Shown in pieces: positions 45,731 through 55,258 of a stretch of DNA of 64,000 nucleotides (position 1 is the stretch's first letter; each line of letters starts with the position of its first letter). Below the pieces are notes generated by a model, which was not told where the DNA came from, searched no databases, and saw nothing but the letters and a program-made list of their open reading frames with translations. The position numbers were made by a program, and so were the translations under genes. This DNA comes from Bacillota bacterium (GTDB lineage Bacteria > Bacillota > Clostridia > Peptostreptococcales > Anaerovoracaceae), in contig JAFSCP010000045.1 in assembly GCA_017436705.1 (NCBI GenBank), positions 49,615 through 113,614 of the forward strand. Reading direction: 5' to 3'.

Positions 45731-47905
45731 ATGGATATTATCAAAAAACTTGCAAGTGAATTTAAAATAAAGACCGCACAGGTTGAAAACACTGTGGCAC
45801 TTATCGACGAAGGGAATACAATTCCTTTCATCGCCCGTTACCGTAAGGAAGTAACCGGCGGCCTGACAGACGTGGTGCTCCGTGATCTGGACGAAAGACT
45901 GAAATACCTGAGAAATCTGGAAGAACGTAAGGAAGAAGTTATCCGCCTCATTGAAGAACAGGGCAAGATGACCGACGAACTGAGAGAAGAAATCCTCAAG
46001 GCAGAAGTTCTCCAGAGAGTAGAAGACCTTTACAAGCCGTTCAAACAGAAAAAGGCGACCCGCGCATCCAAGGCCAAGGAAAGAGGCCTGGAACCTCTGG
46101 CAAATATTTTTTATGCTCAGCTCAGGACCGACGGCACAGTGGAAGAAGTGGCAGAGCCTTTTGTGAACCCTGAAAAGGAAGTGAAGAAGGTTGCTGATGC
46201 AATCCAGGGTGCATGCGACATCATCGCGGAAATGATTGCCGACGACCCTGAACTGACCAAAGAAATCCGTGAAAAGACTTTTAGCTCCGCAAACATCGTG
46301 ACAGAGGCTGTAGACCCTGAAGAAAAGACTGTTTACGAAATGTACTACAGCCACACTGAAGCGCTGGCCAAGATTCCTAACCACAGAGTTCTCGCAATCA
46401 ACCGCGGCGAAAAGGAAAAGAAGCTGAAGGTGAAGGTAGCTGTAGAACCTGAAACAATGCATGCAATCATCGCCAGAGAAGTAATCAAGAACGAAAAGTC
46501 AATCTTCCACGGCATTCTGAATGATACAATTGCTGACGCATACAAGCGCCTCATGGCACCGTCAATTGAACGTGAAATGCGCAATCTTCTCACAGAAAGA
46601 GCAGAAGCTGAAGCAGTGAAAATCTTTGCAAAGAACACTGAAAGCCTGCTCATGACTCCGCCTGTCCGCGGAAAGAAGGTTATCGCCATCGACCCGGGCT
46701 ACAGAACAGGCTGCAAGGTTGCCGTTCTTGACGAAACAGGCAAGCTGAAAGGTTATACCACAATTTATCCTACAGAACCTAAATGTGATATCGCCGGCAC
46801 AGAAGCCACACTGAAGAAAATTGTCGAAAAATACAAGATTGACATTATCGTAGTGGGCAATGGCACAGCATCAAGAGAAACAGAAGAAGTTGTAGCAAAC
46901 TTTATCAAGAAAAACGGCTACGACATTCAGTATACAATCGTAAACGAAGCGGGTGCTTCCGTTTACTCCGCATCCAAACTGGCGGCAGAAGAATACCCTG
47001 ACCTGGACGTAACTACCAGGGGCGCCATGTCCCTGGGCCGCAGGCTCCAGGACCCACTGGCCGAGCTGGTAAAAATCGATCCTAAGAGTATCGGGGTCGG
47101 CCAGTACCAGCACGACATCAATCAGAAGCTGCTGGAAGGCGCTCTGACCAACGTTGTCGAAGACTGTGTAAACCGTGTGGGTGTTGACCTTAACACTGCA
47201 TCACCTTCACTGCTCAGCTACATTGCCGGTGTGAACATGGGTATTGCCAAGAACATTGTTGCCTACAGAGAAGAAAACGGCAAGTTCACCAGCCGTAAGG
47301 AACTTCTCAAAGTTCCTAAACTGGGTGAAAAAGCTTTCAACCAGTGTGCCGGCTTCATGCGTATTTCTGAGGGCAAGAACCCTCTGGACGCAACTTCTGT
47401 GCACCCTGAATCCTACGGCGCAGCTGAAGCAATGATGGAAAAGCTGGGCATCGACGCCGGTGCAATTACTGCAGGCGGCGACAAGGACATGGAAAAGAAG
47501 ATCAAGGCGGCTTACCCTGCCAAGTCTCTTACACAGAGCATTGCGGCCATGGCGGCTGACCTTGGCGTAGGGGAAATGACCCTTGCAGACATAATCGAAG
47601 AAATGAAGAAGCCTGCCCGCGACCCTCGTGAGGATGCGCCTCCTGTAATTTTCAGAAACGACGTAAGATCCTTTGAGGACCTTAAAATTGACATGGAAAT
47701 GACCGGCACAGTTCGCAACGTAGTTGACTTCGGTGCTTTCGTGGACATCGGCGTGAAAAACGACGGCCTTGTGCACATTTCTCAGCTGAGCAACAAGTAC
47801 ATCAAGCACCCTATGGATGTGGTTTCCGTAGGTGACACCGTAAAGGTCAAGATTATTTCCATCGACTACGATAAGAAAAAAGTCGGCCTGACTATGAAAT
47901 TCTAG
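45731..47905 (+). CDS. Tex-family RNA-binding protein (transcription accessory factor)
   Basis: A 724-residue Tex protein. In order it has an N-terminal helical region, a YqgF/RNase H-like domain (about 320-450; IAIDPGYRTGCKVAVLDETG), helix-hairpin-helix motifs (about 490-560; GVDLNTASPSLLSYIAGVN) and a C-terminal S1 RNA-binding domain (about 650-724; GTVRNVVDFGAFVDIGVKND). Tex binds RNA and affects transcription and stress tolerance. It follows prfB after 17 bases and is likely co-transcribed. Confidence 0.95.
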   Translation: MDIIKKLASEFKIKTAQVENTVALIDEGNTIPFIARYRKEVTGGLTDVVLRDLDERLKYLRNLEERKEEVIRLIEEQGKMTDELREEILKAEVLQRVEDLYKPFKQKKATRASKAKERGLEPLANIFYAQLRTDGTVEEVAEPFVNPEKEVKKVADAIQGACDIIAEMIADDPELTKEIREKTFSSANIVTEAVDPEEKTVYEMYYSHTEALAKIPNHRVLAINRGEKEKKLKVKVAVEPETMHAIIAREVIKNEKSIFHGILNDTIADAYKRLMAPSIEREMRNLLTERAEAEAVKIFAKNTESLLMTPPVRGKKVIAIDPGYRTGCKVAVLDETGKLKGYTTIYPTEPKCDIAGTEATLKKIVEKYKIDIIVVGNGTASRETEEVVANFIKKNGYDIQYTIVNEAGASVYSASKLAAEEYPDLDVTTRGAMSLGRRLQDPLAELVKIDPKSIGVGQYQHDINQKLLEGALTNVVEDCVNRVGVDLNTASPSLLSYIAGVNMGIAKNIVAYREENGKFTSRKELLKVPKLGEKAFNQCAGFMRISEGKNPLDATSVHPESYGAAEAMMEKLGIDAGAITAGGDKDMEKKIKAAYPAKSLTQSIAAMAADLGVGEMTLADIIEEMKKPARDPREDAPPVIFRNDVRSFEDLKIDMEMTGTVRNVVDFGAFVDIGVKNDGLVHISQLSNKYIKHPMDVVSVGDTVKVKIISIDYDKKKVGLTMKF

Positions 47906-48193
47906 GCAGCTGGCCGGCCGATGGCCCTGCCTTTTGCCGGATGTTTTCTGAAACGGTGGATTTGTTTTCTGCGAGAAAACATTTCACCTCAAAAAGAAAA
48001 TATCGGCCCTTAATACGGTAATTTCTCTGCTAAAACAGTAATTTCACCGTTAAGGCAGTGTCGATTTATAGCGTAATAAGTCGAAAAACTCAGTAAAAAA
48101 CTAAAAATTTTCTAAAACCGGGCAAATGTTTTCTCACAGAAAACATTTCAACCCAAAACGAAAACAACCTGCAAAAAAAGAGGTAAACGAAAA
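47906..48193. repeat. 288-base gap with a duplicated hairpin element
   Basis: No coding frame is convincing here. Two related blocks are present: GTTTTCTGCGAGAAAACATT (47964-47983) and GTTTTCTCACAGAAAACATT (48128-48147). Each is a short palindrome followed by TTCA and an A-rich run. Between them GGTAATTTCTC and CAGTAATTTCACC repeat around 48020 and 48040. No clear promoter or T-tailed terminator was seen. It may be a pair of mobile-type repeats, a structured leader for the HAD gene or a small RNA. Confidence 0.45.
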
Positions 48194-48841
48194 ATGATAA
48201 ACACAGTTTTGTTTGATTTTGACGGAACTTTAGTAAATACCAACGATGTAATCATCGCCTCCTGGCAGCACACTTACAAGCACTACCGCGGCCAGGAAGA
48301 AGACATTGATAAAATCACAGCATGCTTCGGGGAACCGCTCCTCATCACCATGGAAAGGGAGTTTCCGGGTGTCGACCCGCAGGAATCCGCGGAAGTGTAC
48401 CGCACTTTCCAGCAGCAGAATGCCCACCTTTTAGTGAAGATTTTTCCTGGAATCGTGGATTTGCTCAAAGCGCTGAAGGAAGCGGGTTACAGAATGGGAA
48501 TAGTGACTTCCAGAACCCGTGAGTCTGCTCTCAGATACATGGACATGTTCGGAATCACTGAGTATTTCGAGGCCATGGTGACCTGCGACGATACAACAGT
48601 ACACAAACCAAACCCTGAACCGATTCTGCTGGGCCTTGAAAAAATGGGCATTACAGCGGAAGATGCAATTATGATCGGGGACAGTCCTTTTGATATCAAG
48701 TGTGCCAACAACGCAGGCGTAAAATCAGTCATGGTTGACTGGAGAATTACCTGCGACAATTCAGCACTGATTACTGATGCTGTCTGGGACTACGAAATCA
48801 AGGAGCCTATGGACCTTTTGAAGGTGCTGGAGAAATTATAA
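48194..48841 (+). CDS. HAD-superfamily phosphatase (PpaX/Gph-like)
   Basis: A 215-residue HAD hydrolase. Motif I DFDGTLVNT is at residues 8-16, motif II is VTSRTRE near 107, the lysine is in VHKPNPEPI near 140, and motif III is IGDSPFDIKCA near 162. The small helical cap is of the beta-phosphoglucomutase type, as in pyrophosphatase PpaX and phosphoglycolate phosphatase. The substrate is not certain. The next gene starts on its stop codon. Confidence 0.87.
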   Translation: MINTVLFDFDGTLVNTNDVIIASWQHTYKHYRGQEEDIDKITACFGEPLLITMEREFPGVDPQESAEVYRTFQQQNAHLLVKIFPGIVDLLKALKEAGYRMGIVTSRTRESALRYMDMFGITEYFEAMVTCDDTTVHKPNPEPILLGLEKMGITAEDAIMIGDSPFDIKCANNAGVKSVMVDWRITCDNSALITDAVWDYEIKEPMDLLKVLEKL

Positions 48842-49695
48842 TGAAATTCTATATTGTAGATTGTTTTGCAGAGGAAAAATATCAGGGCAATGAGCTGCTT
48901 GTAGTTGTGGCGGACAGACTTGTCAGCGATGAAGAACAACAGAAAATCGCCCGTGAAATCAACTTTTCAGAAACAACGTTTATATTATCCGGCAAGCAGG
49001 GAAACGGCGGCTATGATGTGCGCATCTGGACGCCTAACATGGAAGTGCCTTTTGCGGGACATCCGACTTTGGGAACTGCACATGTAATCCGCCACTGTCT
49101 GGAAGACGGAAGTGCAGACAGAGTTATTCTGAATCTTAAAGTGGGTCAGATTCCGGTGGAATTCAGGGGGAAAAGTGGCACTATGCTGCAGAATCCGCCT
49201 GAGTTCGGAGATTTCATTGACCCTGCCGAGATTGCTGAGATTTATGGAATTGAGGCCAGTGACATCCGCACAGATTTTCCTGTTCAGTGGGTGAGCACCG
49301 GTCTCGAAGCAGTGCTGATACCGCTTAAAACAAGAGATGCTTTGGCTAAACTTGTTTGCGATAAAGAAAAGTTCATGGCATACGTAGGACGTCATCCTGA
49401 GTGTTACTGCAACCACCTTTTCTTCGTGGATATGGGCGGCGGTATTCTGGCGGCAAGATGCCTCATGGAGGACTTTGTGGAAGATCCGGCCACAGGCAGT
49501 GCCAACGGCAATCTGGCCGGATACATGTTGAAGCACAATTATTTCGGTAAATCTGAAATTTCTTATACAGTATTACAGGGCGAAGATATGGGGCGCAAGT
49601 CTGTTCTTAAAGTGGATGCGGCTCTGAACGGTTCGGGCTGGACCATTAAGGTGGGCGGTCAGTGTTATATCGTTGCATCAGGAGAATGGGAGTAA
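48841..49695 (+). CDS. PhzF-family isomerase-like protein
   Basis: A 284-residue PhzF-fold protein made of two similar halves. The early catalytic-glutamate segment EINFSETTFIL is near residues 39-49, VPFAGHPTLGTAHVI follows, and DPATGSANGNLAGYML marks the second half. PhzF isomerises a phenazine precursor; most relatives have unknown isomerase roles. No phenazine genes are present, so a general metabolic isomerase is more likely. It overlaps the HAD gene start/stop. Confidence 0.88.
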   Translation: MKFYIVDCFAEEKYQGNELLVVVADRLVSDEEQQKIAREINFSETTFILSGKQGNGGYDVRIWTPNMEVPFAGHPTLGTAHVIRHCLEDGSADRVILNLKVGQIPVEFRGKSGTMLQNPPEFGDFIDPAEIAEIYGIEASDIRTDFPVQWVSTGLEAVLIPLKTRDALAKLVCDKEKFMAYVGRHPECYCNHLFFVDMGGGILAARCLMEDFVEDPATGSANGNLAGYMLKHNYFGKSEISYTVLQGEDMGRKSVLKVDAALNGSGWTIKVGGQCYIVASGEWE

Positions 49696-49701
49696 AACTA
49701 C

Positions 49702-52700
49702 ATGCTGACCATTTTTTACGGACGTGAAAACGTCGACAAGGAAAAATTCATATTTGATAACATCGATCCAAAGGCCAGAGCACTTATTATAGTTCCTGAC
49801 CAGTTTACACTTGAGGCGGAAAGGGAACTTTTCGCCCATTTTGGCGTGCGGTCAATGATGAACATCGAAGTGCTTTCCATGTCCAGACTGGGTTCCCGCC
49901 TGCTGGCTGAGCTTGGAGGCAGCAAGCGTACTTTTATCGACAAGTACGGCCGGCATATGATTCTCAGCCAGGTGGCCAGGGAAGAACGGGAGAATCTCCA
50001 GGTTTTCCGAGGGCTGGAAAGCCGCAGTTCTTTCATCGACATGGTGAACAATTTTATTTCCGAACTCAAGCAGTACAACTGCGGCGTGGCGGAGATTGAG
50101 CAGATTGCAGGAGAAGTTGAGGAAGGCTCTTATGTGCAGAAAAAACTTCAGGACCTTCATCTTCTGTACAGCCGCTACGAGCAGGTAATCGAAGGAAAGT
50201 ACACTGACTCCGAGGATTATATCGACCTTTTCCTGGGCAAAATCAGCCAGTCGGAGCTTATCCGCGGCAATGTAATATGGATTTACGGCTTCGACAGTTT
50301 CGCACCCAAGGCCATGTCGGTTATCGGCGAGCTTATAGGCTGTGCTGAATATGTAAACGTGGTACTGACTTACAGCGACCTGCCGGGAGCAGCTGACAAG
50401 GAGCTTTTTGCTCTCAGTGAAAGAGTAATTGAGAATCTCCATGAACAGTGCAGAGCGCACAATCAGGCCTGCATTGAGGAACGCATACATGCAAAATATA
50501 CCCGCGTGGACCAGGCGCCTGCTATGACCCATATTGAAAAACAGCTTTATGCTGTGCCTGCGGAAAGTGCAGATTCTTCAGAGGGTCTTACGCTGGTGAC
50601 TGCGGCCAATTTGTATAATGAAGCAGAAAGCGCAGCTTCATATGTACTGAGCCTTGTCCGTGAAAAAGGTCTCAGATACAGCGATATCCGGCTCATCTGC
50701 AACGACCAGGAAACCCGGGGGGCAATTCTCCGCAGGGTTTTCAGAGAGTACGGAATGGACCTTTTCAGCGATGCGGGAAGGGACATTATGCAGAGCCCTG
50801 TAATCAGATTCGTCACATCGTTATTAGACGTTGTGGTTGAAAAATACAGGACTGAGGACGTTTTCAGAGTACTCAAATCGGGATTTGGCGATTTGTCATA
50901 TGATGAAATCACTGACCTGGAAAACTACGCAGTCAAGTACCGTATCAAAGGCTCCATGTGGAAAAAACACTTCATCAAGGGTGAAAAAGAATATGGCCTT
51001 GAGGAGCTTGGCAGACTTGATGGCCTGCGCCAACGTGTAGCAGAACCGCTGCTCAGATTCGAGGAATTATTTAAAAAAGAAACCAACGGAGCGTTTATAG
51101 AAGCTCTCTACAGATATTTATACGAAGATGCCCGCCTGCCTGAAAAAATCATAACCTTCATGGAGCATCAGGAGGCAGAGGGCAGACTGGACCTGGCCGA
51201 AGAAACCAGTCAGATCTGGGGCAGTCTTGTGGGCATTCTGGACCAGATGGCGGAGATTGCCGGAGAGCAGCCTTTTGAGCCGCGCAGTTTCAGCGAGCTT
51301 CTGAAGACCGGCCTTGGACAGGTTGAAATCGGCGTACTGCCGCCAACCAAAGACGGTCTCATGATGGGTACTATGCAGCGTACCAGAACCGGCAAAATCA
51401 AGGCACTGGTTGTGGTAGGTGCAAACGAAGGCTTACTTCCACAGGAAAAACCAGCAGCCGGACTTTTTGGCACCGAAGAAAAGGAGCTTTTTGCAGGCCG
51501 TGGCGTGGAAATATGCAAGGTGGACTCTGTCCGCCTCATGGAAGAAAGGCTGGGTATTTACCGCAATCTTTCCAGACCATCAGACCATTTATATGTAAGC
51601 TACAGTGCGGCAGATGAAGAGGGCAGCCTGGCCCGTCCGTCAGCAATTTTCAATAAACTGCAGGAGCTGTTCCCGCAGGCTGAAGTGCAGCGTGATGTGC
51701 TCAACCGCCCGGACTCCTGCGATCTTATCAACAGCAATGTGAGCGGGCTGCGTCATCTCACGGAAGCTCTGCAGGGCGTCTGCGAAGGAGCGGACCTGCC
51801 AGGTGAGTGGGAAGAAACGCTCAGTTGGTACAAGCAGACTCATCCCGAAAAGCTGCAGTCAATCGGCAGCGGCATTGGTTTTACCAACAAGCAGGAAGAC
51901 CTGGGCAGACAGGCAGCAGACGCTCTCTTTAAAAAAGACCCTGAGCAGGCACTGAGCCTGAGCCCGTCAAGACTGGAAAAATTCTCGCGCTGTCCGTTTT
52001 CTCACTTCGTCCTTTACGGCCTTAAGCCGGAGGAACGGAGAATATTCGAAATTGCACCGCGGGAAATCGGGGATATTTACCACGAATGCCTCATGCAGCT
52101 GACACGTAAGCTGACAGTGCCGGGAATTGAAGTTACGGCACCCGAGTCACCGTGGATGACCATAACGGAGGACCAGTGCCGCAGCTTTGCAGAGGCGGTG
52201 GTTATAAGTCAGGCAGACAGTTACCGCGAAGGGCTTTTCCGCCAGGGCAACGAAGAAAACTACCGCACTCAGCGTGTCGTGGACATATGCCAGAAAGTAT
52301 GCTGGGTTGTGGTTGAGCAGGTAAGGGCAGGACAGATTGAGGACTGCCGTTTCGAAGTGCCTTTTGGCCGGGGCAGGGAAATCAGACCTGTAGAAGTGCA
52401 GCTTGACGGACAGACTGCCTACATAGAAGGTAAAATTGACCGTGTGGATTACCTCAGGGGTGACCGCGTCAAGATTATAGACTACAAGACCGGAAACGAG
52501 GTTTTCGATATTGACGAAGCCCAGGCCGGTTACCGCCTGCAGCTTATGCTCTACCTGGCGGCCTCCATGGAGAAAAAACGTAAGCCGGCCGGAGTGTTCT
52601 ATTTCAACATCAGCGAGCCGCTGATCGATTCTTCGGCAAAGGAAGCAGACCCGGCAGAAATCGCCGACAAAGTCCGCAAAAATTTCAAACTCAACGGTGT

Positions 52701-53019
52701 GATTGTCGATGATCCTGCAGTTATAAACAGCGTGGCAGGGGACTTCACAGGATATTCGGATATTCTGCCGCTGCGCAGAAGCAAGGACGGAGAAATCTCG
52801 CCGACAGGCAAGGGTGGCCTGCTCACAGAGGAAGAGTTCGGCCAGCTTCAGGATGCTGTTGGCGCGAAAGTTGTCGAAATATGCCAGAACCTGGCGGACG
52901 GTAACATAAACATTCATCCTATGAAAACCCGTGACCGCTCGGCATGTACCTATTGCCAATATAAAGGAATCTGCCGCTTTGATACAATTTTCGAAGGCTG
53001 CAGATACAATATAATTTAA
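49702..53019 (+). CDS. addB: AddB/RexB subunit of helicase-nuclease (recombination)
   Basis: A 1105-residue AddB-family protein. It starts with the phosphate-loop region, but this reads YGRENVDKEKF and lacks a normal Walker A GKT, as in RexB-type subunits. ALIIVPDQFTLEAERELF is the next conserved part, and the UvrD-like core follows. The C-terminal PD-(D/E)XK nuclease has IIDYKTGNE near residue 930. Cysteines for the iron-sulfur cluster lie at SRCPFSHF (about 759) and in the tail CTYCQYKGIC. The complex resects DNA ends for recombination. The partner addA is not within the next 11 kb. Confidence 0.9.
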   Translation: MLTIFYGRENVDKEKFIFDNIDPKARALIIVPDQFTLEAERELFAHFGVRSMMNIEVLSMSRLGSRLLAELGGSKRTFIDKYGRHMILSQVAREERENLQVFRGLESRSSFIDMVNNFISELKQYNCGVAEIEQIAGEVEEGSYVQKKLQDLHLLYSRYEQVIEGKYTDSEDYIDLFLGKISQSELIRGNVIWIYGFDSFAPKAMSVIGELIGCAEYVNVVLTYSDLPGAADKELFALSERVIENLHEQCRAHNQACIEERIHAKYTRVDQAPAMTHIEKQLYAVPAESADSSEGLTLVTAANLYNEAESAASYVLSLVREKGLRYSDIRLICNDQETRGAILRRVFREYGMDLFSDAGRDIMQSPVIRFVTSLLDVVVEKYRTEDVFRVLKSGFGDLSYDEITDLENYAVKYRIKGSMWKKHFIKGEKEYGLEELGRLDGLRQRVAEPLLRFEELFKKETNGAFIEALYRYLYEDARLPEKIITFMEHQEAEGRLDLAEETSQIWGSLVGILDQMAEIAGEQPFEPRSFSELLKTGLGQVEIGVLPPTKDGLMMGTMQRTRTGKIKALVVVGANEGLLPQEKPAAGLFGTEEKELFAGRGVEICKVDSVRLMEERLGIYRNLSRPSDHLYVSYSAADEEGSLARPSAIFNKLQELFPQAEVQRDVLNRPDSCDLINSNVSGLRHLTEALQGVCEGADLPGEWEETLSWYKQTHPEKLQSIGSGIGFTNKQEDLGRQAADALFKKDPEQALSLSPSRLEKFSRCPFSHFVLYGLKPEERRIFEIAPREIGDIYHECLMQLTRKLTVPGIEVTAPESPWMTITEDQCRSFAEAVVISQADSYREGLFRQGNEENYRTQRVVDICQKVCWVVVEQVRAGQIEDCRFEVPFGRGREIRPVEVQLDGQTAYIEGKIDRVDYLRGDRVKIIDYKTGNEVFDIDEAQAGYRLQLMLYLAASMEKKRKPAGVFYFNISEPLIDSSAKEADPAEIADKVRKNFKLNGVIVDDPAVINSVAGDFTGYSDILPLRRSKDGEISPTGKGGLLTEEEFGQLQDAVGAKVVEICQNLADGNINIHPMKTRDRSACTYCQYKGICRFDTIFEGCRYNII

Positions 53020-53032
53020 GGAGAAGAAGGAA

Positions 53033-53266
53033 ATGAGTTTCAGAGACAGAGAAAAAGTTTTTTATATTATGGCAGCCATCGCATCCGTTGCAGGCATCCT
53101 GTTTTTTATTTTCGGAAATGTATTCCTCATTGCAATAGCACTGTTTTTCTCAGTGATTGTTACAATCTGGAACTTTCTGGGCTGGAGATGTCCGCACTGC
53201 AACCACAGACTCAACCGCCGCGACAGAGAACTTAAAAAGTGTCCGTACTGCTACAGAGAGTACTAA
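53033..53266 (+). CDS. Small membrane protein with zinc ribbon
   Basis: A 77-residue protein with two membrane helices (about 10-27 and 29-48) and a C-terminal zinc ribbon formed by CPHCNHRL and CPYCYREY. GGAGAAGAAGG precedes the ATG, 13 bases after addB. The zinc ribbon would face the cytoplasm. No function is known; it may simply share the addB transcript. Confidence 0.75.
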   Translation: MSFRDREKVFYIMAAIASVAGILFFIFGNVFLIAIALFFSVIVTIWNFLGWRCPHCNHRLNRRDRELKKCPYCYREY

Positions 53267-53282
53267 AATCAAGCAAACAAAA

Positions 53283-53322
53283 GGAGCATCAGGGATAAGT
53301 CCCGGTGCTCCTGATTTTTTTA
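53283..53322. terminator. Terminator between convergent genes
   Basis: AGGAGCA (53283-53289) and TGCTCCT (53307-53313) form the stem, with inner GGGA/TCCC pairing, followed by GATTTTTTTA. Confidence 0.82.
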
Positions 53323-54336
53323 TTCTTCCATCTCGCCTCTCAGGTTGGTTTCCATGAGAACTTTGATGCGTTCGTTGTCATAGCCGCAGCTGAAAAGGTA
53401 GTACAGCTTGGCGATTGCTGCCTCAATGGTCATGTCGCGGCAGGAAACTGCGCCGGATTCTACCAGGTCATTGCTTGTCGCGTAAGCGCCCAGAATGGTG
53501 CTGCCCATGTGGCACTGAGAGCATACGGAGATGATAGTGCCGTTTTCTGCGGACTTGCGGATGCCTTCCACCAGCGGAATGTTGTTGGTAGGGATGTTGC
53601 CGCTGCCGAAGGTTTCAAGAACCACTGCACGGAGGTTGCTTGAAATCATAGGCTCAAACAGGTTGAACTGGATGCCCGGGAACAATTTAAGCACGCCGAT
53701 TGGTGTCTGGGCGAACTTGGTCAGGCGGAAAGTTTTAGGTCTGCTCGGCATTGCCAGAGCATTTTTATTGTACTTGATATCGATGCCGACACTGGCCAGT
53801 TCCGGATAGTTCGGTGAGTCGAAGGCTGTCAGGTCTTCGGAGGAAATTTTGGTGGAACGGTTGGCTCTGATGAGCTTTCCTGCAAAGTAAATGCAGACTT
53901 CACGGACCATTCCTTCTCCTGCGATGATGATTGAATTGATAAGGTTGTCGCGGCCGTCACTTCTCAGCTCGCAGAGCGGAATCTGAGCTCCTGTGAAAAC
54001 AACCGGCTTGTCCAGTCCTTCAAGCATAAATGAAAGGGCTGATGCAGTGTATGACATAGTATCAGTTCCGTGGAGCACCACAAAACCATCGTATTCTTTA
54101 TATCTTGCGGAGATTGCTTCCCCGATAGCATTCCATTCAGTAACTGCCACGTTGGCGGAATCCAGCAGCGGGTCAAATTCGACAACTTCCCATGAAGGAA
54201 GGTCTTCGTGCTGCAGCTGGTGAATCTCGCTTAAGAGCACACCGAAATAATCTTTTTTAGGCGCATAACCAAATTCTGTGGGCACCATGCCGATGGTACC
54301 GCCTGTATATAAAATGCAGACTTTTTTCTTGGACAT
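53320..54336 (-). CDS. Type I L-asparaginase (cytoplasmic, AnsA-like)
   Basis: A 338-residue asparaginase. The first catalytic threonine is in YTGGTIGMVP at about residue 13. The second set, HGTDTMSYTAS near residue 88-98, supplies Thr, Asp and the downstream Lys within a TGAQIPL segment. There is no signal peptide, so it is the intracellular type that turns asparagine into aspartate and ammonia. It is a single gene that converges with the zinc-ribbon gene. Confidence 0.92.
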   Translation of the reverse strand: MSKKKVCILYTGGTIGMVPTEFGYAPKKDYFGVLLSEIHQLQHEDLPSWEVVEFDPLLDSANVAVTEWNAIGEAISARYKEYDGFVVLHGTDTMSYTASALSFMLEGLDKPVVFTGAQIPLCELRSDGRDNLINSIIIAGEGMVREVCIYFAGKLIRANRSTKISSEDLTAFDSPNYPELASVGIDIKYNKNALAMPSRPKTFRLTKFAQTPIGVLKLFPGIQFNLFEPMISSNLRAVVLETFGSGNIPTNNIPLVEGIRKSAENGTIISVCSQCHMGSTILGAYATSNDLVESGAVSCRDMTIEAAIAKLYYLFSCGYDNERIKVLMETNLRGEMEE

Positions 54337-54409
54337 AATCTTAACCTCGCAAGTTTGGTATTAACTATATTTTAACATAGGGCAGAGGGAAATACCAGCA
54401 GTTATATTT

Positions 54410-55090
54410 TCAATTTGTAAAACAGAAAGTATTCTCTACGTATTGTCTCTGCACCGGAAGGATTATTTCTTTTACTTTCAACAACAGTGGTCTGATGTTT
54501 TCGATTTCATCAGCTTTTAATGTTCGTTCTATTACATGCAGAGCTGCCCACACCAAAGTGTAGCTCTTTTCTTCTGCTGCTTTTAAGAAAAAAGAGGCAA
54601 GTTCCTGAATGTAACTGCGTTCGCCTAACAATAAAAAAGCTTCATAAAAAGAAAGAATCACGTGCAAATCCTTTTCCACTTCGCAGGCAGTATGCAGAAA
54701 GTTCAACAGTTCCTGCTGATTGACAGGTGGTTCGTCCATATTAAAAAATATATCAACGGTTGATAATACCGCAAATGACCGTACTAGACAGTCAGCATCA
54801 TATTTCAGCAGAAACAATAAGCGTTCCCATGTTTGGGGGCTTTCGCCGATACAAAGAGAATCAACCGCATTGACGCGAACTAATGCATCTTTATCAAAAG
54901 ACATCTCGTAAAGAAGCTGCTCTGAAAAAGTACATTCATAATCAACCAACAGTTCTGATATATCAATCTTTAATACATTGTTCTTCCCGCGGACAACAGA
55001 CATCAGCCTCTCAAAGTCTTTAAGAGACAGAGGCCGGTCTTTTTCTTGTATTAATCTTCTCAGAAGTTTTTTTACATGAGTTTTTTTCAT
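54410..55090 (-). CDS. HEAT-repeat-like helical protein
   Basis: A 226-residue, all-helical protein with repeats resembling HEAT units: FDKDALVRVNAVDSL and YDADCLVRSFAVLST carry the Asp/Val/Arg pattern of HEAT helices. The fold suggests a protein-binding scaffold. The gene is A+T-rich and points away from the DUF3644 gene, with a 168-base divergent gap. It has no obvious metabolic neighbour, so it may belong to the same accessory block. Confidence 0.65.
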   Translation of the reverse strand: MKKTHVKKLLRRLIQEKDRPLSLKDFERLMSVVRGKNNVLKIDISELLVDYECTFSEQLLYEMSFDKDALVRVNAVDSLCIGESPQTWERLLFLLKYDADCLVRSFAVLSTVDIFFNMDEPPVNQQELLNFLHTACEVEKDLHVILSFYEAFLLLGERSYIQELASFFLKAAEEKSYTLVWAALHVIERTLKADEIENIRPLLLKVKEIILPVQRQYVENTFCFTN

Positions 55091-55258
55091 TGCATCTTAC
55101 TCCATCTTTTCATTAGTGCACTATGACTAATTTTATCATATATATCAACTGCCTGCAATAAGGAAGAAAATTACATAAATGGATATTATTGTGGAAATAT
55201 TAATATGAGTATGATATAATATTTTTATCTTTTAAAAGAGAAAAAGGAGGTATTATAT

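Noticed and set aside
45680..46462. 260-codon minus-strand frame over prfB end and tex
   Set aside because: Antisense shadow of conserved genes, with no start signals.
47964..48164. CRISPR-like array
   Set aside because: Only two imperfect copies, 164 bases apart, each internally palindromic; no regular spacers and no cas genes.
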